Shown here piece by piece: positions 7,278 to 14,932 of a DNA stretch of 37,764 nt. The translations under genes and the position numbers were made by a program. Each line of letters begins with the position of its first letter. Position 1 is the stretch's first letter. The stretch spans positions 1 through 37,764 of the forward strand of contig JAIELF010000075.1 of the NCBI GenBank assembly GCA_019753235.1, given 5' to 3'. The notes under the pieces were generated by a model. That model had not been told where the DNA came from, did not search any database, and was given only the letters and a program-made list of their open reading frames with translations. This DNA comes from a bacterium. Its GTDB lineage: Bacteria > Planctomycetota > Planctomycetia > Kolteriales > Kolteriaceae.

Positions 7278-9464
7278 TTATCGATTGGGGCGAGCCATTT
7301 CGAGGCCGGGCGAATCGATATCCTCGATGGGCTTCGCGCTCGAGAGGTAAATCGTGATGCGGGTTCCTCGGCCGAGCTGGCTGTGAACATGGACGCCACC
7401 CCGAACTCTTCGGAGGATCTTGTAAATCGTCCAAAGCCCTAGGCCGGTCCCCTTCCCTTCGGTTTTGGTGGTGAAGAAAGGCTCGAAGATCGTGTCGAGC
7501 ATCTGTGGCGACATGCCGACGCCCGTATCACTGACTTCGATCTGCGCGTAATTCCCGGTTGGAAGTTGTTCGGTTGCCTCGCGCGCTTCAATCCATTTCG
7601 GTCGCGCGCGAACCACGAGCGTGCCTCCCGTCGGCATGGCATCGCAGGCGTTTCGAATGAGGTTATCGAGGATTCGCCGAAGGCTGCTGGCCGACAGCCA
7701 AATCGAGGGCAGATCAGGCCGAACGTCGCTCACCAGCTCGATTCTGGGTGGAAGAAGTTTCGCTTGCTGTTGGAGATATTCTTGAAGGATGGGGTGGGGA
7801 TCGACCGGCTCCGACGAAAGAACATTCTCGCGGAAAGAAAGAAGATTGCTCACGAGGATCGAGGCATCCTCGACCTTGTCTTCGACGGTGGCCAGGTCAG
7901 CGTGCCAGACGGCCTCGGCCGGGATCTCGCTGCGTAGATTCGAAATCAGGATCTGAATCTGGCCGAGAATGTTGTTGAAGTCATGGGCCATGGTGGATGC
8001 CAATGACCCCATGGAATCCATGCGTCGCAGCCGGGCGATTTGTCGATCGAGATCGCGCCTTTGCTCGACATCTTGCACCATCAAGATCACTTGCTCGCCC
8101 ATCTTGCGACCCCACGCCTCCACCAGAGTCGCCTTCTGGTCGATCTTTCGAACAAGACGAGCATCGGTCGCATGAAGAAATCCTTGTGCCTCCATCGGCT
8201 CCCAGATCGATTGGTAGGATGCCTGCTCGAAAACATCCATGAGTCGTTTGTTGACGGCATCGGTTGACGAAAGACCTAAGAGATTCTCCGCGCTCCGGTT
8301 GCATTCTAGGAAGCGTCCCTCTGGGGAAAGGACCATTATCGCGGTCGGGTTCTCTGCAAAGAGTTCCTGATAATTGTGACGCATCCGATCGAGCTGCGCC
8401 TGTCGTTCGCGAGTCGCTTCAATGCGAAGGAGCGTCCGCTGATAAAGAAGGAGTGCCGCCCCCGCGCCAAGGACTGCAAGAGTCAATCCAGCAAGGATCA
8501 CCATCATGCTCTGCTGGCCGCGGGTAGAAAGGACAGCATCGGCATAAGGCGTACTCATCCCGATCAACCATCGTCGGTCCCCCAGAGACGATTGCAACCA
8601 GGAGACAATCTCTCGCCGGGTCTCACCGTCTGTTTGGGGAACGTCCATCACTTGGTCCCCCTCGCTTTCATCGAGGGCAATCGGCTGGGTGATGGCGCGA
8701 ACGAACGGTTCTGTGTCCGATAAAAACACATCGGCCCAGCGAGGATGACGAAAGTGCCAGAGAACGCTGCTGGGGACCACGAGGAGGTTTTCTGTGTTGC
8801 CTCGCTCGATTACGAAGGTGTAGGTTTCCGGCGTCAATTGGGACGGAATAAGGAGAGCGCTCAAGAACTCTTTGAGAGGAAATCGCAGGATAAAGAGTCC
8901 CATCGGGGCACCGGCCGGTTCACGTAAGGGCGCGGAAATCCGAACGGTCACGCGGGTTTCTGAATCGTTGCTGGCACTTGTCCGTTCCAGATCAACGCGG
9001 GTCTGTCGGCTGTTCTTCGGATCGCGGCCCCATTCCAGAATGGATTCGAGTTCGGTAGGGTTCAGCATGGTCTTGATCGAGCCGAAGATCGGGTTAGAAC
9101 TGATGTCGAAGCGAACTTTTCCGGCATCGTCGATCCGCTGAAAAGAGATGCCGTCGACATCCTCTCCCGCCATCGCTCGGCGGAACTCATCGGAGAGTTT
9201 CCCTTGATCCGGGTTCTCTTCAAAGACGATCGGCGAGTCGGCCAGACTCCGGACCCGCTGCTCGAGTGAGGAGAGAGAATCTTGTAGTCGCTCTCGCGAT
9301 TGTCGAAGAGATTGCAGTTGGACTTGACCCCAGCGATTGGCTTGACGCTCTGGGGCGCGAGAATTGGTCCACCAGGCGGCCAACAACATGGCCAGAATCG
9401 CGAGCGCTCCCACGATCGCGTAAAGCCGGCCAACCCAAACAGAACGATCCGCGATCGCGTTCAT
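7278..9464 (-). CDS. Membrane PAS sensor histidine kinase
   Basis: A 728-residue hybrid of extracytoplasmic sensor and cytoplasmic kinase. A membrane helix at about residues 14-32 leads to a roughly 285-residue extracytoplasmic region of dCache-like size. A second helix follows at 319-341, then a short coiled linker, a PAS domain at about 365-470, a phosphoacceptor helix with MAHDFNN (His494), and an ATPase domain at about 570-715. The ATPase domain has N-box NLIRNACDAM, DTGVGM, FEPFFTTK and GTGLGL. HDFNN boxes are typical of the NtrB-like group. The ATG at 9464 is 10 bases after the reductase stop; the longer in-frame extension would overlap that gene. No response regulator is adjacent, so the kinase is an orphan here. 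Confidence 0.93.
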   Translation of the reverse strand: MNAIADRSVWVGRLYAIVGALAILAMLLAAWWTNSRAPERQANRWGQVQLQSLRQSRERLQDSLSSLEQRVRSLADSPIVFEENPDQGKLSDEFRRAMAGEDVDGISFQRIDDAGKVRFDISSNPIFGSIKTMLNPTELESILEWGRDPKNSRQTRVDLERTSASNDSETRVTVRISAPLREPAGAPMGLFILRFPLKEFLSALLIPSQLTPETYTFVIERGNTENLLVVPSSVLWHFRHPRWADVFLSDTEPFVRAITQPIALDESEGDQVMDVPQTDGETRREIVSWLQSSLGDRRWLIGMSTPYADAVLSTRGQQSMMVILAGLTLAVLGAGAALLLYQRTLLRIEATRERQAQLDRMRHNYQELFAENPTAIMVLSPEGRFLECNRSAENLLGLSSTDAVNKRLMDVFEQASYQSIWEPMEAQGFLHATDARLVRKIDQKATLVEAWGRKMGEQVILMVQDVEQRRDLDRQIARLRRMDSMGSLASTMAHDFNNILGQIQILISNLRSEIPAEAVWHADLATVEDKVEDASILVSNLLSFRENVLSSEPVDPHPILQEYLQQQAKLLPPRIELVSDVRPDLPSIWLSASSLRRILDNLIRNACDAMPTGGTLVVRARPKWIEAREATEQLPTGNYAQIEVSDTGVGMSPQMLDTIFEPFFTTKTEGKGTGLGLWTIYKILRRVRGGVHVHSQLGRGTRITIYLSSAKPIEDIDSPGLEMARPNR

Positions 9465-9474
9465 TCGCTCGTCG

Positions 9475-10182
9475 CTACCACTTTTCGGTATTGATGCGGT
9501 CCTCGGGGAGTCCCAATTCGCGACAGATATCCTCCATCGCGCCGACCATGGCCGTTGGACCGCAAATGTAAGAGACCGCATCGGAGACATCGCCCGCGGT
9601 TTGCCGAACCCAATCGGTCGAGATTCGGCCATGGCGGCCGGCCCATTCCTGCGGCTTAGCTCGCGTGACCGTCAAGTTGAATTGAAAGTTGGCGTGATCA
9701 CGCACCATCGTCGGCCACTGGGCTTCGTAAATGATGTCGGCCGGCGAACGAACGCTGTAATAAAGCATCACGTCGGCCCCTTCGATATTCCCCTCGAGCA
9801 GGTAATTGGCAATCGAGTAGAGCGGCGTGATGCCACTCCCTGCCCCTAACAGCAACACCTTTTTTCCACGCGAGGTCTCGTAAAGATACTTGCCGCTGGG
9901 ACCGGTCACTTCCATCTCGTACCCAACAGGAATCTCCGTCAGTCGCGCGGACATGAGCCCAGGCAATTCTCGCTTGACGGTAATGTCCACAAAGTCTCGC
10001 TGCCAGGGAGTCGACGCGATGGAATAGGCTCGCTGGACCGGCCTCTTGTAGCCTCGAAATTCATCCTTGCAGACGATGAACTGGCCCGCCTTGAAGTCGA
10101 TGGGATCATCACGAAAATCGAAGCGGATGGTCCGAACGTTGTGTGTCTCCATCCATGCGTCCACGACTCGCCTGATCGGCAT
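9475..10182 (-). CDS. Ferredoxin/flavodoxin-NADP+ reductase-like flavoprotein
   Basis: A 235-residue FAD enzyme of the FNR family that moves electrons between NAD(P)H and a small carrier such as ferredoxin or flavodoxin. It has the FAD-binding RAYSIAS at 51-57, the nucleotide motif GAGSGITPLYSI from about 113, ICGPTAMV near 206-213, and ends in a tryptophan as bacterial Fpr-type reductases often do. No iron-sulfur Cys cluster and no signal peptide are seen, so it is a two-domain cytoplasmic form. The start at 10182 (MPIRRV) has a GGAGAGG-type site upstream and fits the family better than the earlier in-frame ATG. Its stop is 10 bases before the histidine kinase ATG, so the two are almost certainly cotranscribed. 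The natural electron partner is not in view. Confidence 0.9.
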   Translation of the reverse strand: MPIRRVVDAWMETHNVRTIRFDFRDDPIDFKAGQFIVCKDEFRGYKRPVQRAYSIASTPWQRDFVDITVKRELPGLMSARLTEIPVGYEMEVTGPSGKYLYETSRGKKVLLLGAGSGITPLYSIANYLLEGNIEGADVMLYYSVRSPADIIYEAQWPTMVRDHANFQFNLTVTRAKPQEWAGRHGRISTDWVRQTAGDVSDAVSYICGPTAMVGAMEDICRELGLPEDRINTEKW

Positions 10183-10319
10183 GATCCCATCCTCTCCATT
10201 TAGATCGGTCCGAGGGCAACGCCGGCGTTCAAGCGCCATCCATCGTGACACGGGCGTTGCGGAACACTTTTAGTTAGTCTACAGGAATTGCCCGACGTCG
10301 CGAAACCCAAGCTTGTCGG

Positions 10320-11453
10320 TCATCCCTCGTTCACCAATGCCCTCATGGCATGCAGAATCGCATCGACATCATCCAGGGTCGACAGGACCGACCCGCTCAC
10401 GCGGACAGCCCCTTCGGGTGCCGAGCCGAGTTTTTCATGCACCAAAGGGGCGCAGTGTAGACCAGCCCGGACCGCGATCCCGAAGGAGCTATCGAGAATC
10501 CCCGCGACATCCTGCGACGCGAAACCCTTCACTCGAAAACTGACGATCGGCAAGGTAGCCTCGGGACGCCCCCGAGCGAGAAGCTCGACGCGTGGGATCT
10601 CGGACAGCCCTCGGACAAGCCTCTCGCGCCATTCGTCTTCGCGCTGACGAATCTCGGCCCAACCAAGCGAGTCGACAAATGCAACGCCGGCGGCCAAACC
10701 GACCAGGCCCGGCACGTTCGGCGTCCCTGCTTCGAGAGAGGTCGGCAATTGAATCGGTTGTCTCTTCGAGAGAGAATCACCCCCTGTGCCTCCTTCTCGC
10801 CAGGGACGAAGCGTCGCTCTGGGCCCGACATAAAGAAGACCCGTTCCCATCGGCCCGAAGAGAGATTTGTGTCCCGGAGCTGTCAACAGATCGATCTTCA
10901 TCTCTTGAACGTCGATCGGCACGCAACCCGCCGTCTGTGCTGCATCGACCAGAAGCAGAATGCGATGGTCCCTGCAAATCGCCCCGATCTGGTCGATCGG
11001 TTGTCTCGTCCCAAGGACGTTCGATCCATGAGTCAGTGCGACCAATCGAGTGTTCGATCGAATCGAACGGGCGATGTCATCGACGCGATAGTAACCTGCT
11101 TCGTCGAACGAGATGACGCTGCATTCGACGCCCAACCCCGCGAGGGGACGAAGGACGCTGTTGTGTTCGAGTTCGCCGGTGACGACGTGGTCGCCCGGTT
11201 CGAGGAGCCCTTTCAACGCGATATTGAGCGAGTCGGTGCCGCTCATGGTGAGGATGATGCGCGAAGACTCCTCCGCATGAAACAGCCTCGCCAAACCTTG
11301 CCGGGCGCTTGCCACTCCATCGTCGCTGCGTCGGGCGAAGGCGTGCCCCGATCGGCCCGGATTCCCCAATTCCATGCGAATCGCTTCCTCCATGGCGGAA
11401 AGGACGGCGGGGGGCTTCGGAAAAGTGGTCGCGGCATTATCGAGGTAGATCAT
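10320..11453 (-). CDS. Cysteine desulfurase-like class V aminotransferase
   Basis: A 377-residue PLP enzyme related to SufS/CsdA that would release sulfur (or selenium) from cysteine derivatives. The N-terminus IYLDNAATTFPKP is diagnostic. His97 in ELEHNS, Asp170 in LLVDAAQT and Lys196 in APGHKSLFG form the cofactor site. Cys334 in RAGLHCAP is the persulfide-forming residue. GTPN near 243-246 also fits. A GAGGAG ribosome site six bases before the ATG at 11453 sets the start. No SufU, IscU or Suf gene is adjacent, so it may serve tRNA thiolation, cofactor sulfur or selenium use rather than a full Fe-S assembly operon. It is first in the minus-strand run and diverges from the UPF0261 gene. Confidence 0.9.
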   Translation of the reverse strand: MIYLDNAATTFPKPPAVLSAMEEAIRMELGNPGRSGHAFARRSDDGVASARQGLARLFHAEESSRIILTMSGTDSLNIALKGLLEPGDHVVTGELEHNSVLRPLAGLGVECSVISFDEAGYYRVDDIARSIRSNTRLVALTHGSNVLGTRQPIDQIGAICRDHRILLLVDAAQTAGCVPIDVQEMKIDLLTAPGHKSLFGPMGTGLLYVGPRATLRPWREGGTGGDSLSKRQPIQLPTSLEAGTPNVPGLVGLAAGVAFVDSLGWAEIRQREDEWRERLVRGLSEIPRVELLARGRPEATLPIVSFRVKGFASQDVAGILDSSFGIAVRAGLHCAPLVHEKLGSAPEGAVRVSGSVLSTLDDVDAILHAMRALVNEG

Positions 11454-11584
11454 GAATTCTCCTCGAAGCATTCTATGGCGGACCGATCGCAGCGGGATGT
11501 TGCCTGCTTGGCCTGGCTGGGTCGAAACGGCATGATAGAGATCGATCTTGGGGAATTGCGAGAACGGACGAAAAGAGGAACGCC

Positions 11585-12787
11585 ATGTCGGTCATTCTGA
11601 TAGCCACGCTGGATACGAAAGGTGCCGAGGCTGAGTTTCTGGCGGAAGAGATGACCAAGCGAGGCCTGTCCGTTTGTTTGATCGATGCGGGCATCTTAGG
11701 TGGGCACTCTTACGTGGCGGAGGTCTCGATCGACGATGTTCTGCTCGCGGCAGGGACGTCGGCTTGGGCGGTTCGACAGAAAAGAGATCGCGGCGAAGCG
11801 GTCACGCAGGCCGCCCGCGGCGTGGAAGCGGTCGTGATGCAGCTTCATCGCGAAGGAAAAGTGGCCGGCATCATCGCGCTGGGGGGCTCGGCCGGCACCA
11901 CCATTGCGACGGCGGCGATGCGCGCACTCCCCTTCGGAATCCCCAAGCTGATGATCAGCACGCTTGCCAGCGGTCAGGTACGCCCATTCGTCGGGCCGCG
12001 CGACATCATGATGATGCACAGTGTCACCGATATCAGCGGACTGAATCGAATCAGTCGATCGATCCTGGGGCGGGCCGCGGCCGCCATGGCGGGAATGATC
12101 CATTCGCCCGTCAGCAACAACCTATCGTCCGATCGCCCCATTCTGACCGCGACGATGTTCGGCGTCACGACCCCGTGTGTTGAAGAATGTCGGCAACTTG
12201 CCGAGCGTCTTGGCTATGAGGTTCTCGTCTTTCATGCCGTCGGGACTGGCGGCGAGGCAATGGAATCCCTTATTGCCGACAAACTCGTTGCGGGAGTTCT
12301 CGATATCACCACGACCGAGTTGGCCGACGAACTGGTGGGGGGCGTTCTCACGGCTGGCCCCCAGCGATTGACCGCCGCCGCCCGTGCCGGCGTTCCGCAA
12401 GTCGTTTCCGTCGGAGCGCTCGACATGGTCAACTTTGGCCCGCGCGACTCGGTTCCCGCAGCCCTGGCCCACCGGCAATTCTACTTTCACAACGCCAACG
12501 TCACCCTGATGCGGACCACACCCGAAGAGAACGACAAGCTTGGACGGATCATCGCGAGCAAGTTGTCCGAAAGCACCGCTCCCTACCAAGTTTTCCTTCC
12601 GCTGGGTGGAATATCGGCCATCGACATGCCGGGCCAGCCCTTCTGGAATCCGCCTGCAGACGAGGCCCTCTTTGCTGCCCTCCGAGAGAATCTCCCAGCA
12701 TCTGTGATCGTGGAATGCCCCGAACACATCAACGATCCTGCTTTTGCTCGGCGTGCCGTCGATGCGCTTCAGTCGTTGTTGGCTTGA
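11585..12787 (+). CDS. Tm-1-like ATP-binding protein, UPF0261 family
   Basis: A 400-residue member of the UPF0261/Tm-1-like family, whose two-domain fold is shared with the N-terminal part of the tomato mosaic virus resistance protein Tm-1. Family hallmarks are the start SVILIATLDTKGAEAEFL, the ALGGSAGTTIATAAM segment near residue 100, and VSVGALDMVNFGPRDSVP at about 278-295. FLPLGGISAIDMPGQPFWNP lies near 340. Family length is about 400, so it looks complete. The N-terminal domain binds nucleotide in related proteins; the bacterial reaction is not established. AGAGGA lies just upstream of the ATG. It diverges from the desulfurase gene by 131 bases and converges on the ExbD gene with only 22 bases between them. 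Confidence 0.9.
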   Translation: MSVILIATLDTKGAEAEFLAEEMTKRGLSVCLIDAGILGGHSYVAEVSIDDVLLAAGTSAWAVRQKRDRGEAVTQAARGVEAVVMQLHREGKVAGIIALGGSAGTTIATAAMRALPFGIPKLMISTLASGQVRPFVGPRDIMMMHSVTDISGLNRISRSILGRAAAAMAGMIHSPVSNNLSSDRPILTATMFGVTTPCVEECRQLAERLGYEVLVFHAVGTGGEAMESLIADKLVAGVLDITTTELADELVGGVLTAGPQRLTAAARAGVPQVVSVGALDMVNFGPRDSVPAALAHRQFYFHNANVTLMRTTPEENDKLGRIIASKLSESTAPYQVFLPLGGISAIDMPGQPFWNPPADEALFAALRENLPASVIVECPEHINDPAFARRAVDALQSLLA

Positions 12788-12809
12788 ACGTGTACTTTAC
12801 TCGTCGATC

Positions 12810-13286
12810 CTATTTATGTCGTGGATCGATCTTCGGATCGCGGAAGTTGATAGCGTCGATGCCGGCATACATGATGGCGTTCGTAGCGCGAATGACCCAG
12901 TGGTAGCGAAGCTGTCGGTCCGCGTCGACCTCGACTTCGACATCATTCACCACGCCGCCCGGACCCGCGTACGTATCTTTGAGCACTTGCGACAAAGACC
13001 GGAGAGCTTGTTCCCCTCCTCCGAGAAATCGCTCGCCGAGCATCACTTGATCAAGTCCACCGCTATTGCCGGCAAGAAGTTTGATCGGGACCCTCTCGAT
13101 GGTGACATCTTGTTTTTGAGCGGATGAGCCGGCAGTGATCGCCGGCATGTTGACACCAATCTCTCCTTCCACCGGAGCGATCTTGAAGGTGAACAAAAAG
13201 AAGACCATCAATTGAAACACGACGTCGATCATCGGCGTCATGTCGGTCTGAACTTTTTTTACCCCCGCGGGGGAGACGAATTTCAT
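12810..13286 (-). CDS. ExbD/TolR-like proton-channel protein 1
   Basis: A 158-residue inner-membrane protein with one N-terminal transmembrane helix, TDMTPMIDVVFQLMVFFLF. It carries the membrane aspartate (Asp21) that takes part in proton flow in ExbD and TolR. The remaining residues form a periplasmic domain. It should work with the ExbB-like protein encoded upstream to harness the proton gradient. It is the last gene of the set, 10 bases after the other ExbD-like gene, and ends 22 bases from the convergent UPF0261 gene with no obvious terminator between them. Two different ExbD proteins with one ExbB suggest a heteromeric stalk. Confidence 0.9.
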   Translation of the reverse strand: MKFVSPAGVKKVQTDMTPMIDVVFQLMVFFLFTFKIAPVEGEIGVNMPAITAGSSAQKQDVTIERVPIKLLAGNSGGLDQVMLGERFLGGGEQALRSLSQVLKDTYAGPGGVVNDVEVEVDADRQLRYHWVIRATNAIMYAGIDAINFRDPKIDPRHK

Positions 13287-13296
13287 CGACTCTCCT

Positions 13297-13794
13297 TCAC
13301 TGGGTCGGACGCTGTTTCAATTGAGCGCGGAGCGAGTATCGGCTAAAGCCAGCCACGCGACACGTCCGGATAAGATCTTGCACGGGGCCGTACTCGGCAT
13401 CTTCATGCGCGCGAATCACCACGGTCGCCTTTAATTCTTCGCTTTCATCCAGCTTGGCGAACTTGGCGTACATCTCGTCGAGGATGTGCTCTTTCTCGGC
13501 CGAGAGATATTCGATGAGCTTTCGCTCTTGCGTCGCGTCTCGCAGATCGATGTTTCCGACATCGGTTCCGGTGAGAAGCCGACCCTCTCGATCAACATTT
13601 AGAAAGAGAGGCCGAAGCATCGCACGCTCGACCGGCCGAGCGATTTCCGCCACGGGAAGCTGGACATCTTTGTTGACGATGTCGTTGTTGAAATTGATCG
13701 TGAACATGAAGAAGGCAATGAGCTGAAACGTCATGTCGATCATCGGGGTCATATCCAGATCGATGACCGATGGTTTTGCATGATCAAACTTCAT
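13297..13794 (-). CDS. ExbD/TolR-like proton-channel protein 2
   Basis: A 165-residue protein with the same plan as its neighbour: a short cytoplasmic end, one transmembrane helix beginning DMTPMIDMTFQLIAFFMF with the key aspartate (Asp20), and a periplasmic domain ending in a conserved-looking ATVVIRAHEDAEYGPVQDLI segment. It is 34 bases after the ExbB-like gene. Sequence outside the helix differs clearly from the other ExbD, so this is an old duplication with separate roles rather than a recent copy. It probably forms part of the same ion-driven complex. Confidence 0.9.
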   Translation of the reverse strand: MKFDHAKPSVIDLDMTPMIDMTFQLIAFFMFTINFNNDIVNKDVQLPVAEIARPVERAMLRPLFLNVDREGRLLTGTDVGNIDLRDATQERKLIEYLSAEKEHILDEMYAKFAKLDESEELKATVVIRAHEDAEYGPVQDLIRTCRVAGFSRYSLRAQLKQRPTQ

Positions 13795-13828
13795 GTTGAA
13801 CTCCTTCCCATGGAACCGTCGCGCCCGA

Positions 13829-14728
13829 TCATGCTGAGGGTGGGCTCGCGGGAGGAGCTTGTTTCGCCGGCGGAGGAGATCCCTCTGTCGGGGGACGCTT
13901 GGCGACCGAGACCGACTTGAACGGACGCATCAAGTGTTCTCCGACCTGCGCGACTTCCAGCGCCCGGCGACTATTGAGATTACCCAAAATCGTGAAGGCC
14001 ATGATGGCTGGAATCGCCTCGACCAAACCGATCACCGTCGTTACCAGCGCCATCGAGACCCCCTGCGCCAAGGCGCTCGGAGAGGGGGAGACATCGCTGG
14101 TGGAAAGAACGGTGAAACTGGCCACCATGCCGGCCACTGTCCCAAGGAGGCCGACCATGGTGGCGATGTTGGCCAGCATCGAGAGATAACTAAGACGGTG
14201 CTCGTTCTTCATGTTCTCGGCCGTGCCAGCCTCTTGCATGCCGGCAATCGCGTCGGTGTAGCCATCGGTCAGTCGTGAGAGGCCGGCCGAGATGATTTTT
14301 CCCAGGAAGGTGTGGTCGGCTTTGGCGGCTTCGAAGGCTTCCTTGTACTGCTTTCCTTTGGTGAGGTTTTCGAAGTTCTCGACGAAGGCATTGTCGATGA
14401 ATCGGCTCCGCATCACGGCATACGCGTTGGTGCCGATGATCGCGACGATCGCGACCATAATGGCCAATTGGGGGTAGAAGAAGATCCCGCACGCTTCAAT
14501 CGTCCAGCTCAACCAATTCTTCTGCTTGACACCCCCACGATCCGCTGGAGGAGAACTTGCCTCGGGAGCGGCAACCGGTGGACTTGCCGGTACAGGCTCT
14601 GCCGCGGCCGGCGCTTCGACGGCGGCAGGCTCGGCCGGTGGAACCGGGTCTTGCCAGGCTTGGCTGATGCTTGTCGCGCCAAAAATCGCGCCGAATGCCA
14701 TCCCCAATCGAAGACAAATCGTCTTCAT
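13829..14728 (-). CDS. MotA/TolQ/ExbB-like proton channel protein
   Basis: A 299-residue protein with a signal-like N-terminus (cleavage near AQA-type SQAWQ, about residue 24), then an Ala/Pro-rich spacer to about residue 65. Three membrane helices follow at about 81-105, 185-207 and 222-250. The typical ExbB segment MVGLLGTVAGMV lies in the second helix. A Pro-rich tail ends the protein. Family members form a pentameric channel that drives ExbD/TolR movement with the proton gradient. Extra N-terminal secretion signals on ExbB are known in several envelope systems. It lies between the TPR gene and two ExbD genes on the same strand. No TonB or TolA is visible in the window. Confidence 0.92.
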   Translation of the reverse strand: MKTICLRLGMAFGAIFGATSISQAWQDPVPPAEPAAVEAPAAAEPVPASPPVAAPEASSPPADRGGVKQKNWLSWTIEACGIFFYPQLAIMVAIVAIIGTNAYAVMRSRFIDNAFVENFENLTKGKQYKEAFEAAKADHTFLGKIISAGLSRLTDGYTDAIAGMQEAGTAENMKNEHRLSYLSMLANIATMVGLLGTVAGMVASFTVLSTSDVSPSPSALAQGVSMALVTTVIGLVEAIPAIMAFTILGNLNSRRALEVAQVGEHLMRPFKSVSVAKRPPTEGSPPPAKQAPPASPPSA

Positions 14729-14914
14729 GCACCGTTCCCCGTTCTAGCGTTGATTCGATTCAACTCCGCCTTTCCCAGGCGCATTCAAAAAACACCCTCG
14801 CCATGAGGGCAAGAGGCCGAGCGTGTCGAGTCGAACGACCTCATGGGTCGACGGATCAGCGACATCCTCTTCCAAAAAGAGACATGAATCCGTCCCCCAT
14901 CTTTATCAGTGTCG

Positions 14915-14931
14915 CCGGCATGCTTGGCCGG
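14915..14931 (-). terminator. Hairpin just after the TPR gene
   Basis: CCGGC and GCCGG pair around a seven-base loop immediately downstream of (and just touching) the TPR-protein stop. There is no T run, so it is a weak candidate for termination or for processing between this gene and the ExbB-like gene 204 bases on. The strand read through it resembles the hairpin after the hydrolase gene at 37326-37350. Confidence 0.3.
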
Positions 14932-14932
14932 T

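Noticed and set aside
9465..9632. Longer N-terminus for the PAS histidine kinase
   Set aside because: It would overlap the reductase gene and adds a non-signal, Arg/Ser-rich stretch before the membrane helix; the ATG at 9464 fits better.
10749..11600. 283-codon plus-strand ORF opposite the cysteine desulfurase
   Set aside because: It is a shadow frame of a well-supported enzyme gene on the other strand, with no ribosome site and no protein-like pattern.
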